Assembly: GCA_938074045.1 (NCBI GenBank)
Contig: CALJGI010000008.1
Span: 19,401 to 83,400 of the forward strand
Direction of reading: 5' to 3'
Origin: an uncultured Halieaceae bacterium
GTDB taxonomy: Bacteria > Pseudomonadota > Gammaproteobacteria > Pseudomonadales > Halieaceae
DNA length: 64,000 nucleotides
Shown one piece after another: positions 26,155 through 33,932 of the stretch. Below the pieces are notes generated by a model that saw only the letters and a list, made by a program, of their open reading frames with translations, was not told the DNA's origin and made no database searches. The position numbers were made by a program, and so were the translations under genes. Each line of letters opens with the position of its first letter. Within the stretch, counting starts at the first letter, position 1.

Positions 26155-27315
26155 TTAACGCAGGCCCAGATTGGTCAGCAACAGATTTGTCACATCCGGG
26201 TGTTGCATGACAAAACGTTGTCTGAGCTGATCAGTGTCAGAGAGGTACTTTTCCACGTCAATACGGTCAAGACGCTGTCCATAGCTGGCTGGTACCCCGG
26301 TAGAGGAGAGGAGGATATCGTCCAACATCAGGCGACCGAACTCGGGTTTGAAGTGTACTGCATCCCCAAACCAGGATTCCGCCGCCTGGTTGGAGGGCAA
26401 TATGGCCTCGTCCATGATGCCCCTGGCGTGACCGAACACCCAGATGGGATAGGCGGGACGATGGTGGCGGGTCGCGACTGCCTCGTTCAATGTCTGCAAC
26501 TGTCTATGCCAGTCGCGCCATGTATTCATAAAGCCAGCTGCCGCATAGGCTTCCAGATGGAATACGTGAGAAGGCATGATCGCCAGGCGAATCTGCACCT
26601 GGTTGCGGTGGCAAAATTCGAGCAGACTTTCGAAATGTGTGAGGTCGGTCCGGGGTTTGACGCCCGGCCGATGATGTCGATCGAGGAAATTCTGTATCAC
26701 CAGTTTGAAGCCGGGGATCCCGGCGAAGAAGGTGCTTCGAACATGCCAACTGCCGTCAGGCAGGTAGGCCGGGCTATCAGGGTTTGCCTCCTTGCCGGCC
26801 TGTACCGAAGAGGTAACTGCCGTCACTGACATCAGCGTTGCCGCATAGGATTTTGCCATCTCCCAGTATTGCATTATCCCGATGGCCTGCATCAATTCGG
26901 GGTTAAAGCCTTCACGCAGCAATGGGTTTGCGGCGAGATGACCGTTAAAAGTCAGCGCGATCACGGCGTCTTCCAGCGGTTGTTGACGGTGAGCGAACTT
27001 CAGTAACTCATATTGTTCATAGCTGGTTATGCCGGGAAGAGAGAGATTGTAGGTCGTCTGATCTGCCCATGCTGGATGATCCACTTTGATTCGCCCTGCT
27101 CTGGAAGAACCAATTAACACCGCGGTTGGACGCAACTGGGCGACTCTCAGTGGTTTTACCTTGCGCATATGTTCGTACTGCGCAACCCTTGACAACTGAT
27201 CCATACTCGTGGGTTGGTACAGTCCAAAGGGATCGATAAGGTAACTGGTTGTGGCAATCGCCAGTAGCAGCAGAGCGGCGCTTACAATAGTTGCAGAGAG
27301 GTATCGTCGCAGCAT
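26155..27315 (-). CDS. Membrane-anchored SGNH-hydrolase-like protein of unknown function
   Basis: This 386-residue protein has one N-terminal membrane helix (about 7-27) and then a soluble domain that should face the periplasm. The segment VLIGSSRAG near residue 90 looks like the block I Ser of SGNH/DltD/AlgJ-like proteins. A possible block V is HFKPEFGRLMLDD near residue 320. Proteins of this kind often occur with O-acyltransferases of the MBOAT class, but none is present here. I do not recognise a specific family. It starts the minus-strand run that continues into the acyl-CoA ligase, 92 bases away. Confidence 0.6.
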   Translation of the reverse strand: MLRRYLSATIVSAALLLLAIATTSYLIDPFGLYQPTSMDQLSRVAQYEHMRKVKPLRVAQLRPTAVLIGSSRAGRIKVDHPAWADQTTYNLSLPGITSYEQYELLKFAHRQQPLEDAVIALTFNGHLAANPLLREGFNPELMQAIGIMQYWEMAKSYAATLMSVTAVTSSVQAGKEANPDSPAYLPDGSWHVRSTFFAGIPGFKLVIQNFLDRHHRPGVKPRTDLTHFESLLEFCHRNQVQIRLAIMPSHVFHLEAYAAAGFMNTWRDWHRQLQTLNEAVATRHHRPAYPIWVFGHARGIMDEAILPSNQAAESWFGDAVHFKPEFGRLMLDDILLSSTGVPASYGQRLDRIDVEKYLSDTDQLRQRFVMQHPDVTNLLLTNLGLR

Positions 27316-27328
27316 GATCAGTTGTTGC

Positions 27329-27721
27329 TCACTGAGCGGTCCATCGTCCGTCTATCTTAGGGCTTTCAGCCGTCAACAGCGATGCGGCATCACTGCAAAG
27401 AAACAATATGGTGGTGGCAGCCCCTTCGACCTGCCCGACCCGATTCGACGGAATTTTTTGCATGACCTCAGCATGAAATGCTGGGTCATCCAATATGGGA
27501 CGAGTCAAGGGCGTCGGTATAGAAGTTGGTGCCACCGCATTTACACGGATGTTGTAGGGCACAACATCGATGGCCATGCGCGCAGCAGCGCTGACCCAGG
27601 CGCCTGCCAGGGTCAGGCACTCCGCACAGGCGCGGCCTATCCCTCTGCCTGCGTCAGTGACAACTGCGCTTCGGTCAGTCAGCAGAATTGGCTGCAGGCC
27701 CGGATGCGCGGTTTGACTCAT
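27329..27721 (-). pseudogene. SDR remnant with internal in-frame deletion
   Basis: The open frame of 130 codons joins the two ends of an SDR. The N-terminal part has the cofactor loop TDAGRGIGRA (a degraded TGxGxxxG), and after about residue 47 it jumps straight to PYNIRVNAVAP, which in intact enzymes follows the catalytic YxxxK. About 110-130 central residues with NAG, the Ser and the Tyr-Lys pair are missing. It cannot be a working dehydrogenase, though the frame is preserved and ends normally. It may be a recent deletion product or a retained small protein. Confidence 0.75.
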
Positions 27722-27908
27722 AGGGTATTACCGTGGAAATTCTCGTGAACGCGGCAGTGTACTGGCCTACTCAACCATTGGTCAAAGCGACTGGCAATCG
27801 ATGGTATTGAACCCACTCTGGGTACATCCGTATTTCTGTGTAGCACCAAAGACGCTTTCCGGGTTACGCTGCTTTGACACGGGAAACAGTCATGAACAGG
27901 GTGCGGGA

Positions 27909-28865
27909 ATGAGAAGGATTCAATTGGGTGCCACCGGACCCGAGGTAACAGCGCTGGGTCTGGGTTGTATGGGGATGTCAGAGTTTTACGGAGAGGCTGA
28001 TGCGACCGAGGTGCAGGCGACGCTGGATACCGCGCTTGAATCGGGCTGTAATTTTTGGGACACCGCGGATGTATATGGGCCGCACACGAACGAAGTCCTG
28101 TTGGGAAATTATCTCAAGAATCGCAGGCATCATGTGTGTCTGGCCACCAAGTTTGGCATCGTGCGCAATGATGACGGTATGGTTGGCCTGAACGGCCGCC
28201 CGGATTACGTAAAGCAGGCCTGCGAGTCATCCCTGCGTCGATTGCAAACTGATTATATTGATCTCTATTACCAACACCGGGTGGACCCCGCGGTCCCGGT
28301 AGAGGAAACCGTCGGAGCAATGTCCGACCTGGTGGGCGAAGGTAAAGTGAGATATATCGGGTTGTCTGAGGCAAAGCCAGAGCAGTTGCGCGCGGCCCAT
28401 GCTGTGCATCCGCTGTCAGCATTGCAAAGCGAGTATTCCCTTTGGTCTCGGGATATAGAAGGGGATATTCTGTCGACCTGTCGTGATCTCGGTATCGGAT
28501 TGGTAGCTTATAGTCCTCTGGGGCGTGGCTTTCTGGCCGGGAAACTCACCAGCCCTGATGATCTGGCGGATGACGATTGGCGTCGGGCGAACCCCCGCTT
28601 TACGGCGGAAGCCATGGAGGCAAACGCCGCGCTGGTAGCTGCGATTTCCTCTGTCGCCGAGTCCTTGGGTATTACCAATAGTCAGATTGCACTGGCCTGG
28701 GTGTTGGCTCAGGGTCAAGATATCGCCGTCATCCCGGGTACTAAACGCCGTCGCTACCTGGAACAGAATTGTGCTGTTGACGAGATTACGCTAAGCCAGG
28801 AACACCTGACGGCTCTGGACGACCTGGCAGCAGACATGCCAGTGGTGGGCGCGCGCTACGGGTGA
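27909..28865 (+). CDS. Aldo/keto reductase
   Basis: The 318-residue enzyme is a TIM-barrel aldo/keto reductase of the YajO/AKR13-like group. The tetrad is D51 and Y56 (WDTADVYG), K81 (ATKFG) and H123 (YYQHRVD). It reduces aldehydes or ketones with NADPH; the natural substrate is unknown. The ATG at 27909 begins the conserved MRRIQLGATGPEV; the frame is open further upstream, but that extension is not conserved-looking. It stands alone between the SDR remnant and mscS and is probably monocistronic. The 187 bases upstream hold no recognised gene. Confidence 0.9.
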   Translation: MRRIQLGATGPEVTALGLGCMGMSEFYGEADATEVQATLDTALESGCNFWDTADVYGPHTNEVLLGNYLKNRRHHVCLATKFGIVRNDDGMVGLNGRPDYVKQACESSLRRLQTDYIDLYYQHRVDPAVPVEETVGAMSDLVGEGKVRYIGLSEAKPEQLRAAHAVHPLSALQSEYSLWSRDIEGDILSTCRDLGIGLVAYSPLGRGFLAGKLTSPDDLADDDWRRANPRFTAEAMEANAALVAAISSVAESLGITNSQIALAWVLAQGQDIAVIPGTKRRRYLEQNCAVDEITLSQEHLTALDDLAADMPVVGARYG

Positions 28866-28904
28866 GGTGTCTCCCTGACCACACGCGCTCAAATGGTGTG
28901 GCTG

Positions 28905-30008
28905 CTAATCCTCATCTTCCGCAGTACGTGTCGGCAGTGACTTTATATAAACGTCGTGCTTGGAATAAGGGATTTCAATTCCTTCGGCGCGGAAGGTTTT
29001 GTATACGGTGCTGTTGAGACTGTCCAGTACGCGGCCCCGCAATACCGGTTGATCAATCCAGCACAGAAGCTCGTATTCCAGAGCCGATGGTCCAAAGCGT
29101 CTAAAGCGCACCCTGGGCTCGGGATCACCGCAGGTGGCCGGGTCCTGCTCGCCAATGGTCTGCAGAATGTCCCTGACTTTGTCGATATCTGAATCGTACG
29201 CCACACCAACCTGTACCCGCACCCGAAATTTCTCGTGCCTGCCCCCTGATTCATTGATGATCTTGGTGTTGCCCATTACTGCATTGGGGACGGTTACCTC
29301 GATGTCATCGCGGGTGAGCATGCGTGTGCTGCGAATGCCAATCCGGGTTATTTCGCCGCGCTCGCCACCATCCAATACCACAAAATCGCCAATTTTGTAC
29401 GGCGCATCCGCCATGATAAATACCCCGGAAAACAGGTTGGCCAGGGTGTCCTTGGCAGCGAATCCCACCGCAATGCCGACGATGCCTGCGGATGCGAGCC
29501 AGGCGGTCATGTCGACGTTCCAGCTGACGAATATAAAGTATATCGACAGCCCCAAAATCAGGATAAATGCAATATTTTCGAATAAGGGAAGCGTTTTCTG
29601 GTGCAGGATAGGTACATGTTCGGGATGGTTGGCATAGGTTTGCAGCGCAATCTTGGTGACCTTAAGGAAAAATTGCGTCCAGACCACCATGGCAATAGTT
29701 GCCAGGATCGAAAAGACCGTGGGCCGGAAGTTCTCCGCCAGATTTGCGATGATTGATGCGCTGACCAGGCCTAGCAAAAGAATGGATACCGTCAGCGGTT
29801 TGTGCAGATGTTCGACAATCTGGTCATCAAACCTGGTGTCACTCTTTGCGGTGAATCGTTTGACAGTGGCGATAATGACGCGATCCAACAATATCGCCAA
29901 AGCCCAGGAGAAGACTATAACCACCCCGGCCTGCAAGAATACGCTTTCCCCGGCATATGCTGCGTAAAACTCGATGGTGTCCTGCCATCCATCCATAACT
30001 ATTATCAC
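28905..30008 (-). CDS. Mechanosensitive ion channel, MscS family
   Basis: The 367-residue protein has about four predicted membrane helices (near 25-45, 70-90, 95-115 and 140-165), then the pore-lining helix with GIVGIAVGFAAKDTLANLFSG and the beta domain start DFVVLDGGERGEI. This is the MscS core with one or two extra helices. It releases solutes on hypo-osmotic shock in the inner membrane. It converges with the aldo/keto reductase gene; a 6-bp inverted repeat (28879-28884 and 28896-28901) lies between them but has no T run. Confidence 0.92.
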   Translation of the reverse strand: MIIVMDGWQDTIEFYAAYAGESVFLQAGVVIVFSWALAILLDRVIIATVKRFTAKSDTRFDDQIVEHLHKPLTVSILLLGLVSASIIANLAENFRPTVFSILATIAMVVWTQFFLKVTKIALQTYANHPEHVPILHQKTLPLFENIAFILILGLSIYFIFVSWNVDMTAWLASAGIVGIAVGFAAKDTLANLFSGVFIMADAPYKIGDFVVLDGGERGEITRIGIRSTRMLTRDDIEVTVPNAVMGNTKIINESGGRHEKFRVRVQVGVAYDSDIDKVRDILQTIGEQDPATCGDPEPRVRFRRFGPSALEYELLCWIDQPVLRGRVLDSLNSTVYKTFRAEGIEIPYSKHDVYIKSLPTRTAEDED

Positions 30009-30113
30009 CGTAAGTGCTGTCTGATTACAGCTGCTGAGTATAGTGCAATTGATACATAGTAATTAAGCGCTAATCGCTGGGCTACCGGGCATTAACCAGC
30101 TAAGCTTGCCCGG

Positions 30114-31763
30114 GTGAATCTTCGATCCAGTAATATCCGTAAATTACGTGATAACAAATTTGACGTCCTCATTGTGGGGGGCGGCATCAATGGTGCCGTA
30201 GCCGCGGCGTCGTTGGCTGCACGGGGTGTGAAAACGGCGCTGATTGATCGATCAGATTTTGCCGGGGAGACCAGTTCTAATTCTTCCAACCTGGCCTGGG
30301 GTGGGATCAAGTATTTGGAGAGCCACGATTACCTCCTGGTCGACAGGCTGTGCCGCAGTCGCAATCGATTGATGGACGCCTACCCGTCCACCGTGCATGA
30401 AATTAGATTTATCGCGACGGTGGAGCGGGGTTTCAGATTTCCCTCACAGCTGATTTACCTGGGCTCATTGCTGTATTGGTTTATGGGGAGACTTCGAACA
30501 CGTGCGCCACGTTGGTTAAGTGGCGCGAGAATTGAACAACGCGAACCCATCATCAATACCGAGCGCAGTAGTGGGGGTGTGGAGTATTCTGATTGTTATC
30601 TGTACGACAATGATGCTCGGTTTGTATTCAATTTTGTTCGTGCCAGCCTGAACTACGGCTGTATTGCCGCCAACTATGTTGAATCGATGTCATCGGTCAG
30701 AACAGGCGATGGTTGGCATACCCAGGTCAGGGACGGTGAGTCCGGAAATGAGTTCTCAATCTTGTCGAGGGTGCTGATTAATGCCTGCGGCCCCTTCGCG
30801 GATGCTCACAACCGCATGACGGGCCAGCAGACGGAACACCATCATCGCTTTTCCAAGGGTATTCACCTCATTGTCGATCGATTGACGGAGAGCGATCGTG
30901 TACTGACCTTTTTTGCCAGCGATGGACGTCTGTTCTTTGTCATTCCCATGGGGCCACGCAGTTGTATTGGGACCACCGATACACCAGTGCAAGATGCTGA
31001 CAGTGAAGTGACGGCCGAGGATCGACAATTTGTCCTTGATAATGTTAACGCGATGCTGGATCTGGACCAGCCATTGACGAAGGACGATATCATCGCGGAA
31101 CGTTGCGGCGTTCGCCCGCTGGCGGTGCGGGACAGCGAAGGTGAGGAGGATTGGCTGCAACTTTCTCGCAAACACGTGATTGAGACAAACAAGGCGGATG
31201 CACACCTGAGTATTTTTGGCGGCAAATTAACTGATTGTTTGAATGTGGGAGAAGAGGTGGCGGAGATTATCGCTGACCTGGGTGTGGAGATGCCCTTCGA
31301 TGATAAATGCTGGTATGGAGAGGCACCGGATACGGTCAAAGCGGAGTTTATGCACCGAGCAGCTTTGCTGGGCCTGGATGACATGACAGCGGCATCATCA
31401 TCGGAGCCTTTGTCGCAGCGGCTGTGGCGGCGCTATGGGCGCAATGCCATCCACATGTTGGAGAGCATTCGCCGCGACCCCGCCGAGGCGGAACTTTTGA
31501 TTGAGAATGCCGAGTATCTGCGCTGCGAGATTCGGCACGCTGCGGAACGTGAGATGATTACACGATTGGATGACTTCCTGCGCCGGCGATCTAAAATTGC
31601 CCAGGTGGTCAGCACCGAGATTATCGTCAATTCACCCGGGCTACGTGACGCCTGCCACATTCTTTTTGGCGATATGGCTGAGCAAAAGCTGGCTGAGTAT
31701 ATTAAGCATACATCCGGTGATGTGGAAAAATTATCGCCGGCGACTGAGGGACACACGCTTTAA
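30114..31763 (+). CDS. glpD: FAD-dependent glycerol-3-phosphate dehydrogenase (GlpD-like)
   Basis: The 549-residue flavoprotein starts with the dinucleotide motif DVLIVGGGINGAVAAASLAARG and has GETSSNSSNLAWGGIKYLE, the family signature that binds FAD and substrate. It oxidises sn-glycerol 3-phosphate to dihydroxyacetone phosphate at the membrane, passing electrons to quinone. The C-terminal domain ends with a short hydrophilic tail. The start is GTG, and no strong ribosome-binding site is seen. It is followed after 52 bases by iadA on the same strand, so it may head the cyanophycin operon, although its reaction is unrelated. Confidence 0.85.
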   Translation: MNLRSSNIRKLRDNKFDVLIVGGGINGAVAAASLAARGVKTALIDRSDFAGETSSNSSNLAWGGIKYLESHDYLLVDRLCRSRNRLMDAYPSTVHEIRFIATVERGFRFPSQLIYLGSLLYWFMGRLRTRAPRWLSGARIEQREPIINTERSSGGVEYSDCYLYDNDARFVFNFVRASLNYGCIAANYVESMSSVRTGDGWHTQVRDGESGNEFSILSRVLINACGPFADAHNRMTGQQTEHHHRFSKGIHLIVDRLTESDRVLTFFASDGRLFFVIPMGPRSCIGTTDTPVQDADSEVTAEDRQFVLDNVNAMLDLDQPLTKDDIIAERCGVRPLAVRDSEGEEDWLQLSRKHVIETNKADAHLSIFGGKLTDCLNVGEEVAEIIADLGVEMPFDDKCWYGEAPDTVKAEFMHRAALLGLDDMTAASSSEPLSQRLWRRYGRNAIHMLESIRRDPAEAELLIENAEYLRCEIRHAAEREMITRLDDFLRRRSKIAQVVSTEIIVNSPGLRDACHILFGDMAEQKLAEYIKHTSGDVEKLSPATEGHTL

Positions 31764-31815
31764 AACGTCTGAACCGGGTGGAGAATATTCGCTGCCCGGA
31801 AGTCGGACTCTGAAG

Positions 31816-33006
31816 ATGGATCACATGTTTACGATACTAAAAAATGCCCATTTATACGCACCCATTGATTTGGGTATGCAGTGCGTACTGGTCGCCGCTG
31901 GAAAAGTTGTCTATATAGGTGATGAAATTCCACGTTTGGACGGAATTCTCGGCGTCGACGTAGTGGATGTAGAGGGTGCCATAGTCATGCCCGGGCTGGT
32001 GGATGCTCATTGTCATATCACGGGCGGAGGTGGCGAATCCGGCCCTGCCAGTCGAGTCCCAACCCCGTTTTTGTCCTCGTACACGAGGGCGGGAGTGACC
32101 TCGGTGGTGGGTGTGCTGGGCACCGATGATCTAACCCGCAATACACAGACATTGCTGACGCAGACCTATGCGCTGCGCGAAGAGGGTTTGTCGGCCTGGT
32201 GTTACACCGGTGGCTATCACCTGCCATTGATGACGCTGACAGGGAGTGCACGCAGCGACATCGTAAATCTGGAGCCGGTTATTGGCGTCGGGGAGCTGGC
32301 CATCAGTGATCACCGCTCCAGTCAGCCCGATTTTGACGCGTTTGTGCGCATTGCCAGCGAGGCCCATGTAGCCGGTTTGATGAGCGGTAAGGCCGGATTG
32401 TTACATTTGCATCTGGGTGATGGAGAGCGTGGGCTGGACCTGGTTCGGCGCGCTCTGCAGGAGACCGAATTGCCGTCGCGTGTGTTTCACCCGACCCACG
32501 TGAATCGCAACAAGCCCTTGTGCGAGGAAGGTCTGGCTCTCAGCAGAGATCATGGGTGCGTTATTGATTTTACAGCATTCCCAGATGGACATAGCGATCC
32601 TGGCTACGATGCTGCGGAAGCCGTGTTGCGCTATCGCCATGCCGGACTGGATCCGTCCCGCCTGACCGTGAGTTCTGATGGCGGAGGGTGTTTGCCGCAC
32701 TTCGATGAGAATGGAGAAATGCTGCGCAGTGGAGTGGGCAGTCCCGAAACTCTGCTGGCGACCATCCGCACTCTCTGTGGCGAAGGCCTGGATCTGGCGC
32801 ATGCTTTGCCACCATTTACTGATAATGTGGCAAATTACTTCAGGTTGCGGGGCAAGGGTTGCATTGCCGTCGGTCATGATGCTGACCTGGTTGTTGTCGA
32901 TGAACAATTCAATGTGCAGCACCTCATGGCCAGAGGCATCTGGCATGTATATGCCGGGCTTGCTCAAAAAACAGGAACCTTCGAAGATGGACACTCGGGA
33001 AGATAG
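31816..33006 (+). CDS. iadA: Isoaspartyl dipeptidase (beta-aspartyl peptidase)
   Basis: The 396-residue amidohydrolase matches IadA in length. Metal ligands are H65 and H67 (VDAHCHITG), H199, H228 (THVNRN) and the catalytic D288 (SSDGG). The position of the carbamylated lysine in the E. coli enzyme aligns with E160 (GELAISDHRS), so the two metals would be bridged by Glu. The role here is clear from context: cyanophycinase releases beta-Asp-Arg dipeptides, and this enzyme splits them into Asp and Arg. ATG 31816 is chosen because residues before it in the longer open frame belong to the end of glpD in another frame. cphB follows after 62 bases. Confidence 0.87.
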   Translation: MDHMFTILKNAHLYAPIDLGMQCVLVAAGKVVYIGDEIPRLDGILGVDVVDVEGAIVMPGLVDAHCHITGGGGESGPASRVPTPFLSSYTRAGVTSVVGVLGTDDLTRNTQTLLTQTYALREEGLSAWCYTGGYHLPLMTLTGSARSDIVNLEPVIGVGELAISDHRSSQPDFDAFVRIASEAHVAGLMSGKAGLLHLHLGDGERGLDLVRRALQETELPSRVFHPTHVNRNKPLCEEGLALSRDHGCVIDFTAFPDGHSDPGYDAAEAVLRYRHAGLDPSRLTVSSDGGGCLPHFDENGEMLRSGVGSPETLLATIRTLCGEGLDLAHALPPFTDNVANYFRLRGKGCIAVGHDADLVVVDEQFNVQHLMARGIWHVYAGLAQKTGTFEDGHSGR

Positions 33007-33068
33007 CCTGCCGTTTCTTATGTCTGCGAAAATTAAACTACACTTTAAACAAAAGAACTGGAATCTGT

Positions 33069-33896
33069 ATGTCCCCGTCCCCTGTTCCGCCCGGTAAGTT
33101 ACGTGGCCCGCTGATGCCGATCGGTGGTGCCGAAGACAAGGGCAATAATCCCAATATCCTCAGCCGCTTTGTTGATATCTGTGGGGGTGACAAGGCGCGT
33201 ATCATGGTGATCCCCACGGCATCGCGTCTACCCGACACCGGTTCGTTATACGCAGACCTCTTCCTGGACCTGGGGGTGGAACGGGCGCTGTTCACAGAAA
33301 TTCATGAACGCAGCGACTGCGAAGATGAATTGCTGTTGGAGGAAATGGACAATGCCACGGGTATATTTGTGACCGGCGGTAATCAACTGCGACTGTCCGG
33401 TATTCTGGGAGGAACCTCAGTGGGGCAGCGCCTGCGTCGCCTCAATGCTGAGGGAATCCCTATAGCGGGTACCTCCGCCGGCGCGGCGATGATGTCACAG
33501 CATATGATTGCCGGCGGTCGTTCTGGCCTCTCTCCCCGCGAGGATGGTGTCAATCTGGCGCCGGGTATCGGACTGACCAATACCGCTATTATCGACCAAC
33601 ACTTTAGTCAACGAGATCGACTGGGACGATTGCTGACAGCGCTGTCCTACAATCCTTTTCTGATCGGCGTCGGAATCGATGAAGATACTGCGTTTCTTAT
33701 TGATGGCAACAACAATTGTGAGGTGCTCGGGAGTGGCGCAGTGACGATACTGGATGCTAGCCAGCTGACGCATTCCTCTCGATCACATGCAGATCAAGGG
33801 GCTGCTCTGAGCCTGGTCGATATGAGGTTGCATGTATTGGCGCAGGGATGCCGTTACAATCTGGACTCCCGCGAGGCCACCATCCACGTCAGTTAA
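33069..33896 (+). CDS. cphB: Cyanophycinase
   Basis: The 275-residue serine peptidase (family S51) has its nucleophile S136 in GTSAGAA, the upstream VTGGNQLRL and the PIGGAEDKG entry motif. It is an exopeptidase that removes beta-Asp-Arg dipeptides from multi-Asp-Arg polymer in the cytoplasm. It sits between iadA, which handles its product, and cphA, which makes its substrate, all on the same strand, so synthesis and breakdown are coded together. The next start, cphA, is 36 bases downstream. Confidence 0.93.
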   Translation: MSPSPVPPGKLRGPLMPIGGAEDKGNNPNILSRFVDICGGDKARIMVIPTASRLPDTGSLYADLFLDLGVERALFTEIHERSDCEDELLLEEMDNATGIFVTGGNQLRLSGILGGTSVGQRLRRLNAEGIPIAGTSAGAAMMSQHMIAGGRSGLSPREDGVNLAPGIGLTNTAIIDQHFSQRDRLGRLLTALSYNPFLIGVGIDEDTAFLIDGNNNCEVLGSGAVTILDASQLTHSSRSHADQGAALSLVDMRLHVLAQGCRYNLDSREATIHVS

Positions 33897-33932
33897 ATCG
33901 CCAATGCAGCCAAATTGAAGTAGAGGAAAACC

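Noticed and set aside
27801..27908. Longer aldo/keto reductase start at 27801
   Set aside because: The extra 36 residues have no family similarity, and the conserved N-terminus starts at 27909.
28879..28901. Inverted repeat between aldo/keto reductase and mscS as terminator
   Set aside because: The stem is only 6 bp with an 11-base loop and no T run on either strand.
31570..31815. Upstream extension of the isoaspartyl dipeptidase frame into glpD
   Set aside because: Its residues are the end of glpD read in another frame; the conserved protein begins at 31816.
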